From positions 889,501-953,500 of the forward strand of contig BSBM01000597.1 in NCBI GenBank assembly GCA_027924585.1: DNA of 64,000 nt. Reading direction: 5' to 3'. A program made the position numbers and the translations under genes. The notes beneath the pieces are model-generated. The model had not been told where the DNA came from, did not search any database, and saw only the letters and a program-made list of their open reading frames with translations. Positions 10,225-20,501 of the stretch are shown here, piece after piece; position 1 is the stretch's first letter; every line of letters begins with the position of its first letter. This DNA comes from Larix kaempferi. Lineage: Eukaryota > Streptophyta > Pinopsida > Pinales > Pinaceae.

Positions 10225-13200
10225 TGTTATCACATTTATAGTAGCTGGGTCTACCATATATTTATTCCAGTTTACAATATATTTTTCAGCTAGTCCTTTA
10301 CACTGAGATGCTTGAGATGGGCATCTATTTTGGATCACTCCTATAATTTTGAGCAGCCAGTATATTCTTATGCCATGGCTGAGTCTAAGGAAATTCAGAT
10401 TTGATGATCGATGCAGCCATTTTTCCATACAGAGTAGTATGTAGTGCCTAGAGTTGCAGCAGTGGGATTCCAGTAGACAGATGGTGGTTCAGATGGTTTG
10501 CACAGGTATATGATCCAACAAGTATTATCTTGTGTATTGGTTTATATTTCTTTTATGGTCATTCTAGCAGCATGATTTAGCATTTAGTGTCATCATCTGG
10601 CGATCATATATATAATGGACTTGGTTGTTATTATGTATCTATCTAGTGTCCTGCTCACAATTATAAACTTCTTGTCTATACTCATTGGTTTTACCCTCCT
10701 TAGGAGAATGGAGGTGATCATTCTCATCATTATATGGCTTGCTAGTTTTGGCATCATTTTCGCTATCTCCATCCATCTGCTACCTTCCAGTTATTGTTTT
10801 TACCTTGACTTACTACCTAGCGTGTGATATGGGGGACTTCCCCACTCTAGCCTCTTTGTTGGATGAGCTTCCCTGTTTACAATGTGTCTCGGCTCTGAGT
10901 TTCCTAAGTTGTGGTGGCTAGACCTGAAACATATGGTACTACCTTCATTACATTGTATTCGGAAACTTTATTGTATATCTTAAATGAAAGACCATTCTAG
11001 AATGCGTTTTTCAACACACGTGAATGGATGCCTATTGAAATGAAATATCATTCTAGAATGTGTTTCTCAACACACGTGAATGAAAGCATAATGAAATGAA
11101 ATTCAGGAATGTGTTTTTTAACACACAAGGACAAAATGCTATGGAAACTGAAATGAAAAGGTCCAAATAAAGCAATGGTTTAATAAATGGTAAATCCACT
11201 GATTGATGACCTTTATTTGAATGTAATGATCTATTCCCCAATAGCCTGCGAGTTGTGATATGAGATAGAGAAAGGGACAACTAATTCTAAGTGTCCCCTA
11301 GAGTCTCAACTTAGGGTTTGTCGAACACCTAGTCATGGCGTCTCTAGAAAGGATCCTCACGGAGCTGAGTCAGCTTGGATGTGAGTTATAGACATCTGTC
11401 AAGGTTGAATAAGCACATCTCAAACAACTTACCCATTTGTGAGACACTGCCATACCATGTGTTATTGCTTTTCCAACATATGCTTTAGTGTGTATCCCCT
11501 TTCCCATTTCCAAAGTATCACAGTGTCGAGTCAGTATAGTCATCCCTTAGCCTAGCCTTGCAGTTTTCCACCTTCACCCATCACTAGAAAATTGATCACA
11601 ACCATGAAGTGAGTATAGCCTTGGGGTTCTAGTCTGAGCTACTATTATTAATGAAAATATTAATTAACTTGTTTTAGATCGTTAGTGAATTGATTACTTT
11701 ATGATTATATTGCTATTGGAATGATTAATGAAGCATGTATTAACCAATTACACTTGCAGCACTTAATGTTTCATCTCGGATCATATTATGGGTCACTTTG
11801 ACCAAGTCAACCACGGGACATGAGATGAGGTAGACCCTGGCTGATAGTTATTGATGATATGTGGTCTATTGATTGATCACTAGATGGTTCCATGCAACAG
11901 TTATAGGTTTAGATAGTGATCTATGGTATTTTAATGATTTTGATCAGTTGCATATTATTATTATTTTTATATGTCCGGGCATAGTATTGTTATTATATGA
12001 TTGTGCAGTCATCCATGTGGTGTATGAGTATGCATATCTAGTGCATTTGGGCTCTCTGAGGCAATTGGGATAGTCAGTTTTCAGTTCTAGGCAGTTTCAA
12101 TTGAGATTTCGCTTAGTTTATCACTTCAGTGCAAATTTGTCGTTAAAAATCGCCTGTCAGAGCAGTTTCATGATTTGATTGGTTTACCTATGGTGCTACA
12201 AAGGGAGTATGGGGTCTAGCAACTTATTTTTAATATATTTCCATATTCCCAGACATGTTGGTGCAGTGATATTTGGCCCCACGTGTCCAGGCAGAGAGTT
12301 ACGGGCATTTTTATCTTTTACATGTGATTTACAGAGGCATAAAAAATGGTAAAATTGGTTACAGAGGAAATCAATTTGGGATACTGAGGAAAGGAAATGG
12401 AATAGGAATGGTTTTGATGATGTGTATGACGTCTCCCACACCTTCCACAACATTTGCAGCATTCAGTGGGGCCCACACATCCTTATCGGGCACATTTTCA
12501 TGTTTTTATGGTGTCTTTGGAGGCACACGACTTTTCCATTTGGGGACATTGTTGTAATTTGATGAGTCATTTGATATTATTGTGCCATGGGAACACACTA
12601 GGGAGGAATTATATCACCCCCTAGAACCACCATGAGCGTTATGTTATGTTCTCCTAGTCACTTGGAGTGGGACGTCCCCTAGGGCGATTTTGTCCCAGAT
12701 GTATTGTTATATTTTTTAGTTGATCCATGTACTTTATGTTGAGCTCATCTCAACCGTAGATTAGAACATTGTATATTTTAATCTTAGCCACTCATTAAAA
12801 ATGTGCTTAGGGTTTTGGTCTCTCCCATAGCTATTTAAAGGAGAGACCCTCTCATTGTAAAGGGACTTTTGGCTTTGGATTTTTGACAATAAATAAATAT
12901 TTTTGGGAAAAATCTTGTGCCCTTGTTATAGATTGTTCTCATGCTTGATTTTAGCTATGGTATCCCATCACATCTTCATTATTTGATGAGTTTGCATGCC
13001 ATACGTTCTGCTTGATGTGTGCTCTGCAGGAGGGTGATTTTATTGAGGGGATTTTGTGAGGGTTCTCCAAATTGTTTCACTAAAGGAGTGAAATTATCAA
13101 GGAGTAGTTCTTATTTGTATCTTTGATCAATATTTATGGTTTCTGATTATTCTTGCATCATTTACCTTCTTTTCTGTAAATCAATTCGCATACAGATTGT

Positions 13201-14144
13201 TAGCTATAGGAAGGAGGGCGCACTTGCTTGGGAAAGTCGATTTCATCTTGGGAGCTGTCAAATTAAGTTGAAGGTGCTTCGAGGGAGTTGGAACATCATT
13301 GCACTTGGCATATGCAAGTCACAGGAGGTAAGTACTTTGAATTTTCTTGAGTTATTCTTCTATTCCATTTGTCTATTTCTATTTTATTTACAAACCCTAA
13401 GCTAGACTTTCTTCTAAAAATTTCTTGGCTCAAACAAGTTTAAATCTTGGCGAAATATTTCTGGGTTTTCTTTCTTAAGCCTAACCCAAGGTGGGTTCTC
13501 AAGGGCATCACCCTTGGAGGACTCCTTGTGGCAGAAATTCCTAGGCATTAATCTCTTAACTAATGCGCATTCCCAGACTTAGCCAATTTCTGGTTTGTTT
13601 GACCCTGGTTTCCGACTTGTGATTCATAGACTCTATCATACCTTGAATCAAGTCTAATAGAAAGGTACTAGATAGCCCCAATTATAACCTTAACCTACCT
13701 GCATTGGACACATTTCCCAAGGCAGTGGATTTTTCTATCATTTGCTAGTGCCTTGATCCTGTATCTGTTAATTAAGCTTATAAGTCACTTGTATTTTCCC
13801 ATTGGGTCAAACATACATCCTTTAAGCCTCTTGATCCAATTTATAACTCACCTTATGACTTCATCCATAGATCTAGCGTTTATTATACCTAACACCTTAT
13901 GTACTTCATTCATGTAATTTGATTTGGTGTCTTGGTTGGATCTCTCCTGTTGGGAGTTGATCCGAGCCTCCCCCATTTTTGTGTTGGGATTTAGATAACA
14001 TAAAGTGAAGGGTGCCTCAATTGGCATGGCAACCAATCCTTTTGGGAATTGAGGCTCTCGCGGTACACCTCTTTGGTTTCCCGTCCCCTCTACCATCCTG
14101 TATTGGATCTATCATTTGGGGCAACTACAGGATTGGTGATAACA
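10225..14144 (+). repeat. 5' LTR of the gag-only Athila-like element, duplicated copy
   Basis: A 3,920-bp LTR starting TGTTATCAC and ending GTGATAACA, a 9-bp terminal inverted repeat. It is preceded by AGTTC at 10220-10224. It aligns throughout with 39479-43425 and 46272-50191. A TATA-like CTATTTAAAG at 12831-12840 followed by an AATAAATAAAT tract near 12888 suggests the U3/R region. Three ~55-60-bp tandem repeats at about 10990-11140 contain the palindrome CATTCTAGAATG and CACGTG. No protein is encoded. Confidence 0.85.
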
Positions 14145-14676
14145 TTTTGGCATCGTTGCTGGAGAAGGTAGAGGCCTACCTTGGTTTGACATATATTTTT
14201 AATCTGTGCTCCCATTCTATTTGCCAAAATTTTGGAGTCGTTGTCGGGGAGGTAGAGGCTTCACTTCGGTGTCTGTGAGTGTCCATGTGTTATCATATAT
14301 CTTATCACATCCAATTTTTGTTTGGTTATTGCATTTTCTAATCTTTGTAATTATTCCCATCACCACCTTAATTCGCTCATCTCACCTCTCCTATGACATT
14401 TATCATTTTGGTGAATTACTTGTGTGGTTCACCTGGCAACTCCACCCCGCGACTCTACTGAGGACCGAACCCAACATATAAATCTTAAATGTATAATTCA
14501 TAATGGACCCAGATCTTCTTCGTGATTTTAAATAGACCTTAAAATATTTAACAAAGTTTAATGAAAGAAATTTCAGATTTAGGTATGAGGATAATTATCA
14601 ACATAATTATGGGTATGAACCTGCATATCAAGATTCTTATTATACCCATTATTTGCCTCATCCATCTAATAATTTT
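14145..14676 (+). pseudogene. Start of internal region (PBS and gag N-terminus), truncated at a duplication breakpoint
   Basis: Directly after the LTR is TTTTGGCATCGTTGCTGG, matching the tRNA-Asp-type primer site used by Athila/Tat elements with a few mismatches. At 14503 an ATG opens MDPDLLRDFK, followed by an in-frame TAG (14533-14535). The reading frame then continues with a Tyr/Asn-rich stretch (YEDNYQHNYGYEP). The copy at 43784 also has a TAG at the equivalent codon. Homology to the full element stops at 14678, where chromovirus LTR sequence begins. Confidence 0.75.
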
Positions 14677-16048
14677 TCTTCGATGATGGTTTTCTTTTCA
14701 ATTTATAATTTATTAAAGATGAAAGGTATTTCTAGGTTTTGCAAATACTCTGTTTTAATAAGAGTTTAAAATGATTCGGTTTTGGGCAGTTTTCTTTTAT
14801 CATTTAAATGTTTATATGATTGCTATTACTTATAAACAAAAAGAATATGCTATTTAATCTAGGTTTTGCTTTGAATATAAAATCACTTGAATGCTATTAT
14901 TACTATAAAATGGAATATGATGCTAAGTAGAGAGCTTCTATTTAAATACTATTTACTTAGATGTATACTATGTTTTCTTGATTTAGTAAAGGAAGAATTT
15001 ACTGAAACAAAGATAGAGGGTATATACTGAAATAAAACAGAGTTTAATCTATAACGATCAATCATTCGAATCTATCATTTATCTAATTTTTTTGTACTAG
15101 AGTAGGACACGTAAAGTGTGTGGAAAAATACAGAAAAGTAATTTAATCAATCATTCTGCATTTCTCATTTTATTTCTTTTAATAACAGTACAGATTCACA
15201 TTCATAACTAGCTCTTAAAACTAACTGGAATAACTCTGCATATTTTCTAAAATACTTAAAAATTTACAGAAATAGATATACATTAAGAACAAATACATAA
15301 GAAGATAAGAACCTGAAAACTAAAGAGTGAAACAAACACCCAAGGGAGCCCATTCCTCCCAACCAACTCCTGAAGACAGCCAATTTACTTGCCTTAGGAC
15401 CCCCGAGCCTGCTCAAAGAACCGCTAGGGCGAAGATGCTAGGTAGATGCAAATGTTATCCTCTGCAACTCAGCAGTGATGTTGACAATACTCCAGAATGA
15501 GACTTCTACTTTTCAACAATATTGAGTTCTTCATAAAGCAGTACTAACTCAGATTAACTGTCTTATCTCAGTCAATCCCTCTAGCTTTCCCCTCATCGAA
15601 TTCACCTGTTCTATCTAGTTTCAAATTCATCACAAGGTAAAAAGTGATTAGCCTCCTACTCCAATTCGATGGGTATGAATAGATTGCCTAGGTCTTTGGT
15701 CAGTTTTTTTAATTATTGAGCCACCTGCTCTGTTCCACTTTCTTGGGGAACATGACCATTTATGTAGGGAAGTTGCCACCTGCAATAGCTAGAGGTGCAT
15801 TGATGATGCTGCTAAGTGTCAATTTTCTCTCCACCCTAGTTCATTCCTCCTAGTGGGTCAGTGAGCACTCTTTCAATAGTCTCCTTGGGATATTTGTCTC
15901 GTCTTTTATTTATAAATAATAAAATATTAAATTATTTAATTACAGTCATCCTTGACCCCACTTGGTCAATAATCATAAAAAATTACAATAACATATAACA
16001 TAATTTTTTTCTCATGAAATAAAATATTCAAAATTTGGGTATGTGACA
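14677..16048 (-). repeat. Truncated 3' LTR of the chromovirus
   Basis: Aligns with 8013-9384 and about 37502-38873, and ends GTGACA at 16048, where the PPT begins. It starts abruptly at 14677-14678, where two bases (TC) are shared between the joined sequences. About 2.4 kb of the LTR is missing on the left. Confidence 0.88.
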
Positions 16049-16064
16049 AACACTCCCTCTTAAA
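16049..16064 (-). promoter_or_regulatory. Polypurine tract of the chromovirus
   Basis: On the minus strand this reads TTTAAGAGGGAGTGTT, directly abutting the LTR start TGTCACATAC. It is a typical gypsy polypurine tract for plus-strand priming and fixes the LTR boundary. Confidence 0.8.
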
Positions 16065-16088
16065 TTTAACATCGTCCTCGATGTTGCT

Positions 16089-17192
16089 TTATTCATCATC
16101 CTCTACATCTTCCTGGAACAGAGAAGGATATGCCACGCGCATATTACTTTCCAAATCCCAAGTTGTTTCGTCGCGACTAAGGTGCTTCCATTGCACCTTT
16201 ACCTGTCCAATGGCGCGATTCCAAAGAAAAATTTCCCTCCTGTCGAGGATACAATCTGGTTCCACCAGAAAATATCCTTCTGGTTCCACCTATACATCAT
16301 TCCAATTAATCACATGAGTAGTATCGCGCACATACTTTTTCAAAATAGAAATGTGGAATACATTATGTACTTTAAGGTTTGGTGGCAAAGCTATATGATA
16401 TGCCACTGGTCCAATCCTTGACAGTATTTCAAAAGTTCCACAATACCTTGCTACTATTTTAGCACAGCTCCCTAATTTTAAGGAACTCTTTTTGGGTTTT
16501 ACCTTGATGAAAACATGCTCACCAACCTGAAACTCTTTTTGAGTTCTTTTTAAATTTGCTTGGCTTTTCTATCTATCTTGTGCAATTTTTAAATTGCTTT
16601 GTACATGTTTCAATGTTAGTTCCATTTCTTTCAATAACTCGGGACCTAACATTAACCTGTGAACCAAATTACTCCATGAAATAGGAGTATTACATTTTCT
16701 GCCATATAAAATTTCAAATGGACAAAGTTTCGTTGAAGCTTGGTAATGATTATTATAAGCAAACTCAGCAAGATGCAAATATTCCTCCAATTTACCTGGC
16801 TGATCTCTAACATACATTCTTAACATATCTTCAAGAATATGATTGACTCTTTCTGTCAGCCCATCCGTTTGTGGATGAAATGTTGTACTGAAATTTAAAG
16901 TAGTATCTAAACCCTTAAATAAAGATTTCCAAAAATTTCCCGTGAACTTTGAGTCTCTGTCAGAAATTATAACTTTTGGAATCCCATGTAGACCAAAAAT
17001 TTGTTTCATAAAAATTTCAGCAATGTTAGCAGCCTTGTAAGTTGTTTTAACAGGTATGAAATCGCCTGCTTTACAAAGCTTGTCTACAACTACCATTATA
17101 GAGTCAATATGTTTTTGATTTTTAGGTAAACCAGTTATAAAATCAATACTAATTATTTCCCACTTCCAATCTGGTATGGGTAGTGGCTGCAA
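16089..17192 (-). pseudogene. Chromovirus integrase core and chromodomain
   Basis: From 17192 downward the frame encodes the integrase core: Asp in ISIDFITGLP, Asp in ISDRDSKF, Glu in LTERVNH, so the DDE triad survives. It is followed by AEFAYNNHYQAS and FEILYGRKC. A TAG after ..KIAQDR (near 16566) breaks the frame. Beyond it are VGEHVFIKVKP and HISILKKYV, the usual integrase C-terminal segment. The end, PDCILDRRE and VKVQWKHLSRDETTWDLE (minus strand, about 16120-16260), is a chromodomain of the Tekay/Del type, which in active relatives directs integration to heterochromatin. The stop codon is at 16089-16091. Confidence 0.85.
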
Positions 17193-17207
17193 TAGTCCAA
17201 CTGGATG

Positions 17208-18218
17208 TTAATGTTCAGCCTTTATTTGTTGACACGCCAAAAACCTAGCAATATATTTAGCTACCTCACTTTTCATACAGAGCCAAAAGTAATCGTTCCT
17301 TAGCATTGCTATCATCTTTTGGTAACTAGGATGCCCTGAGTATGGACTTTTATGCAATTCATTTAAAATCGGCAACTTAATTTCAACATTAGGCACATAA
17401 AGTCTATTTTTATACATCATTAATCCTCTTTCATCAATTATGAAATCTGTTATTAAATTTTCAGCATTATCTTCAACAACCTTTTCAAATAGTTTTTGAT
17501 ATTTTTCATCCATTCTGATTCCTTCCTTAATCTGATTTTCTAGATCAATTTTATAGGTACTGTTTGCTGAAACAAAATTTAGCCTAGCATTTCTGCTTGA
17601 GGCATCAACAAATTTATTTTCCTTTCCTTTAATGTGTTGAATCCTGAAATCATATTCGCTAAGGAAAGCTAGCCACCTAGTTTTCCTTGCAGTCAGATTT
17701 GGTTGATCCAACAAAAATTTTAAACCTTTATTATCTATCATTAGTGTAAATTTTCTTCCGATTAAGTGATGACGCCACATCTTTAACGCATGTATTACGA
17801 CAACCAACTCTAATTCATAAGTTGCATAATTCTTCTCATGAATCTTTAACTTCCTAGATTCATATGCAATCACATGACCTTCTTGTGTTAAGACCTCGTC
17901 AAGTCCATCATTGCATGAATCAGTGCACACAATGAAATCCTTGTTTGGATCAGCAATTTTTAGAATAGGTGTTGTTGTTAATAGTTCTTTTAGTTTCTTA
18001 AAACTTTCTTCACATTTTTTATCCCGGATAAATTTCTTACCTTTCTTTTGTAAAGAGGTTATAGGATTCGCTATTCGAGAGAATCCTTCTATAAATTTAT
18101 GATAGTAACCTGTAATTCCCATAAAAGATTGTACACCAGTTACGTCTTTCGGGGTAGGCCATTCATTAATTGCGTTTATCTTGTCCGAGTCTACTACGAT
18201 TCCATCATTGGGTATCAC
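17208..18218 (-). pseudogene. Chromovirus RT C-terminus, RNase H and integrase zinc domain
   Basis: Resumes on the minus strand at the codon where the nested element inserted (VIPNDGIVVD), then WPTPKDVTGVQSFMGITGYY (RT thumb/connection). RNase H follows: FIVCTDSCNDGLDEVLTQ, YATYELELVVVIHALK and LMIDNKGL. The HHCC zinc region follows with HKSPYSGHP and CLACQQ-like FLACQQIKAEH. A TAA at 17208-17210 lies in frame with the integrase core downstream, so only one codon separates the two open stretches. The open frame that runs on into 18219-18440 is LTR sequence of the nested element and is not part of this protein. Confidence 0.85.
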
Positions 18219-19694
18219 TCTTGGGGCCAAGGTCGCAGCTATAGTAAAAGCTGCGAATTTTGGGAAAAAAGCACGAGTATGAAAGGAAAGTGCTAATTTT
18301 GGGACAAGCACTAAGTTTTGGGTAAGAAGGAGACGGTGCGCAGTACGGTGCCAGATGGATGATCTCAGCACAGAGCACGGACCGGAAATTGCGGAGCTCG
18401 CGCGCACGTCATCGAAGAATGAAGGTGGCTCAGCTACCATAATAAATAAGGTGATGGAGTAGAAGGCTTAGCTACCCTCATTTAAAGGCTTAGTACAGAA
18501 GTTATGGTTGCTCGGATCAAGGAGGAGCAACGGACCAGAGCATTGAAGGCGAAGGACGATCGCCCATACCCACAATCTGCGCCGGAATTCATGGAGCCTG
18601 CAGGAAGCGGCGACGTGACTGCAAGCGGCGCCTACAGTACACCTAGCCATGTGCGTGGTTAGGGTTTTTGGGAATCACTGTTGGGAAAGGCCCACAGTTT
18701 TGTAAAGGTGTGACCGTCATGGCTACCTATATAGATGAATCACTGTAATGGGTAGAGGGTTCTGCTTCTTCTTCTTCTTCTTGTTCTTCTTCCTCCCCTT
18801 TTGAAGAGTTAGAGAGTTAGATGCTAGACTGTTAGAGAGTCAGTCTAAAGGGATAGATCATGTGTTGATTATCCTTCACTGTAAATTCTACCTGGTGCGT
18901 AGAACTAGAGAGAGGAAATTGGATAGCCGAGGAGCTAATCCCTGAGTTGCCAGACAGTCTGTGTCGACGTCTGTGCCTTTGTAATCTCCATAGAGAGGAG
19001 ACAAGCTTGAGAAAAGGGCTCCCAGCTGTGTGCGTGGAGTTTCCTGTAAGTTCTAGGCTGCAGCTGTGTGCGCAGCATATTGTATAACTCTATCATTTTC
19101 TGGTTAATCTAAGACTCCTGAGGACGTGGTTTTCCTCGAGGAGATGAGCTTCACTTATATCGTCTTGTTATAATGTTTGTGTGAATGATAACTATTCCGA
19201 GTTCATTATTTGTGTATGCAAGACTTCTGTCTTATCTTTGTGACTGTTTGAGCGGGTTGGAAAGGTCCCTTGATAACTATAAGTATCTTAAGTACTAAAG
19301 AGGTAGTAACGCTCAGTCGCTGCGGCGAGAGCAGACTGCGTTACTGCGCTAGACGCGAAGGGCGAGGAAGTGTTTCGCGCGTTGACCCAAGAAATAGTTG
19401 CCTGCTGCGTTGGAAAGGAGAAACTGCGCAGTAGACCTGCCGAGGAAGGGATCCGCGCAGCTGCGCCGAGCGGTCTGCGGGAAGGTCCGACCGCCGATTT
19501 CGCAGGAACCATTCAAGGACAAGCTATCTCCGCGTCACCCCGGTTAAGGAAACTTGATTCCTTAACCCCCCCATAGCCACTTCGGGTGAGACCTCGAGCT
19601 GCCGCGCAGCTCGTTGCCGAGAGGGCCAGTGCGCCAAGGGGTTTTGTTGCTGCGCTTCATTAAAACCCGGGTCTGCCCAAGAAAGCAGCCAACA
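18219..19694 (+). repeat. 5' LTR of the young element
   Basis: 1,476 bp, starting TCTTGGGGCC (TG mutated to TC) and ending AGCCAACA. A TATA-like CTATATAG at 18727-18734 probably marks the promoter, and a CTT microsatellite follows near 18765-18790. The distal third is GC- and CpG-rich with repeated TGCGCA-type motifs. Antisense open stretches in it have no recognisable domain. Confidence 0.93.
18727..18734 (+). promoter_or_regulatory. Putative TATA box of the 5' LTR
   Basis: CTATATAG, about 510 bases into the LTR, followed about 30 bases later by a CTT-rich tract that could lie near the transcript start. The same motif is at 30593-30600 in the 3' LTR. Assigned by sequence match only. Confidence 0.45.
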
Positions 19695-20003
19695 AATGGT
19701 TCCGTTGCCGGGACGAATGAGACTTGTTATTTTGGCGACGCGCGAGATAGAACAGTGCAACAAATGGTTCCGTTGCCGCGCGAATGAGACTTGTTATTTT
19801 GGCGACGCGCGAGATAGAACAGTGCAACAAATGGTTCCGTTGCCGCGCGAATGAGACTTGTTATTTTGGCGACGCGCGAGATAGAACAGTGCAACAAATG
19901 GTTCCGTTGCCGCGCGAATGAGACTTGTTCTTTCAGCAATGTATGAGATACTGTTGGAGCCAACAAATGGTTCCGTTGCCTAGTGACCAACAAATGGTTC
20001 CAA
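19690..20003 (+). repeat. Tandem array of U5-end plus primer-binding-site units
   Basis: The motif CAACAAATGGTTCC begins at 19690, 19758, 19825, 19892, 19961 and 19988. In the first five it continues GTTGCC. Spacing is 68, 67, 67, 69 and 27 bases. The first copy straddles the LTR end: CAACA is the last five LTR bases and the rest is the primer site. TGGTTCCGTTGCCGGGA is close to the tRNA-Asp-type site TGGCGCCGTTGCCGGGGA. The spacer (GAATGAGACTTGTTATTTTG and the following bases) is nearly identical in copies 1-3 and diverges after copy 4. Each unit therefore recreates an LTR-end/PBS junction. Confidence 0.85.
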
Positions 20004-20489
20004 ATGTGTTACTGGAACCCTACAACTAAGGAAATTGGAGACTGGTTTGATTTAAAAGCTAAAGAGTTTGCTGAACAAGAAAATAGAAGCCCTACGCTTC
20101 AAACAGAAGATTGGTTACAGAAGTATATTTATGCTGACCTTTACGAAATTTTCTTTGTTACGTTTGCATTGGAGTTACACGCTTGGATAGCCAAGTTAGC
20201 AGATTCTAGACCTACGCTGCATGTGGATCGACCCGTCACGTGGACGCCTGAGCTAGCTAGTATTGTGAAGCGGATAGACAATCCTGTGTCCCGCGCAGTA
20301 GACTTTTGGTTGAATAGTCTACTGGAAGGTTTTATTACCGAATTTGCAGTCGATACAAGAAAGAGTTTCAGTGAAGCTGAGAGGAGTTTCTTCCAAGTAC
20401 ACAGAGGTAAGTTCTTAAATTCTCTGAACTTATGGATTAAAATGCTTCTGTATGAAAAAGGAAAGCTATGTATTGCTTCTGATGAATAG
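20004..20489 (+). CDS. Leader ORF of the young element (161 residues), in frame with gag-pol
   Basis: Starts at the first ATG after the primer-site array (MCYWNPTTKEIGDWF) and ends at TAG 20487-20489. It has no recognised domain: it is mildly acidic, mostly helical-looking and tryptophan-rich (IGDWFDLKAKEFAEQ, VDFWLNSLLEGF, NLWIKMLLYEKGK). It lies in the same frame as gag-pol, and only four sense codons separate its stop from the gag-pol ATG. It could be read through as an N-terminal gag extension, translated separately, or be the remnant of one longer gag broken by a CAG- or TGG-to-TAG change. The frame is open upstream into the array through a GTG at 19983. Function unknown. Confidence 0.6.
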   Translation: MCYWNPTTKEIGDWFDLKAKEFAEQENRSPTLQTEDWLQKYIYADLYEIFFVTFALELHAWIAKLADSRPTLHVDRPVTWTPELASIVKRIDNPVSRAVDFWLNSLLEGFITEFAVDTRKSFSEAERSFFQVHRGKFLNSLNLWIKMLLYEKGKLCIASDE

Positions 20490-20501
20490 CATAGTCAAGT
20501 A

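Noticed and set aside
17208-18440. A single 410-codon minus-strand ORF
   Set aside because: Its first ~74 codons (18219-18440) are LTR sequence of the nested plus-strand element; only the part up to 18218 is chromovirus pol. The fused reading is accidental.
19690-20003. Regularly spaced repeats resembling a CRISPR array or a satellite
   Set aside because: The repeats include their spacers (spacers are nearly identical), start at the LTR/PBS junction and lie inside a plant retroelement. CRISPR does not apply, and a satellite would not be anchored to the primer site.
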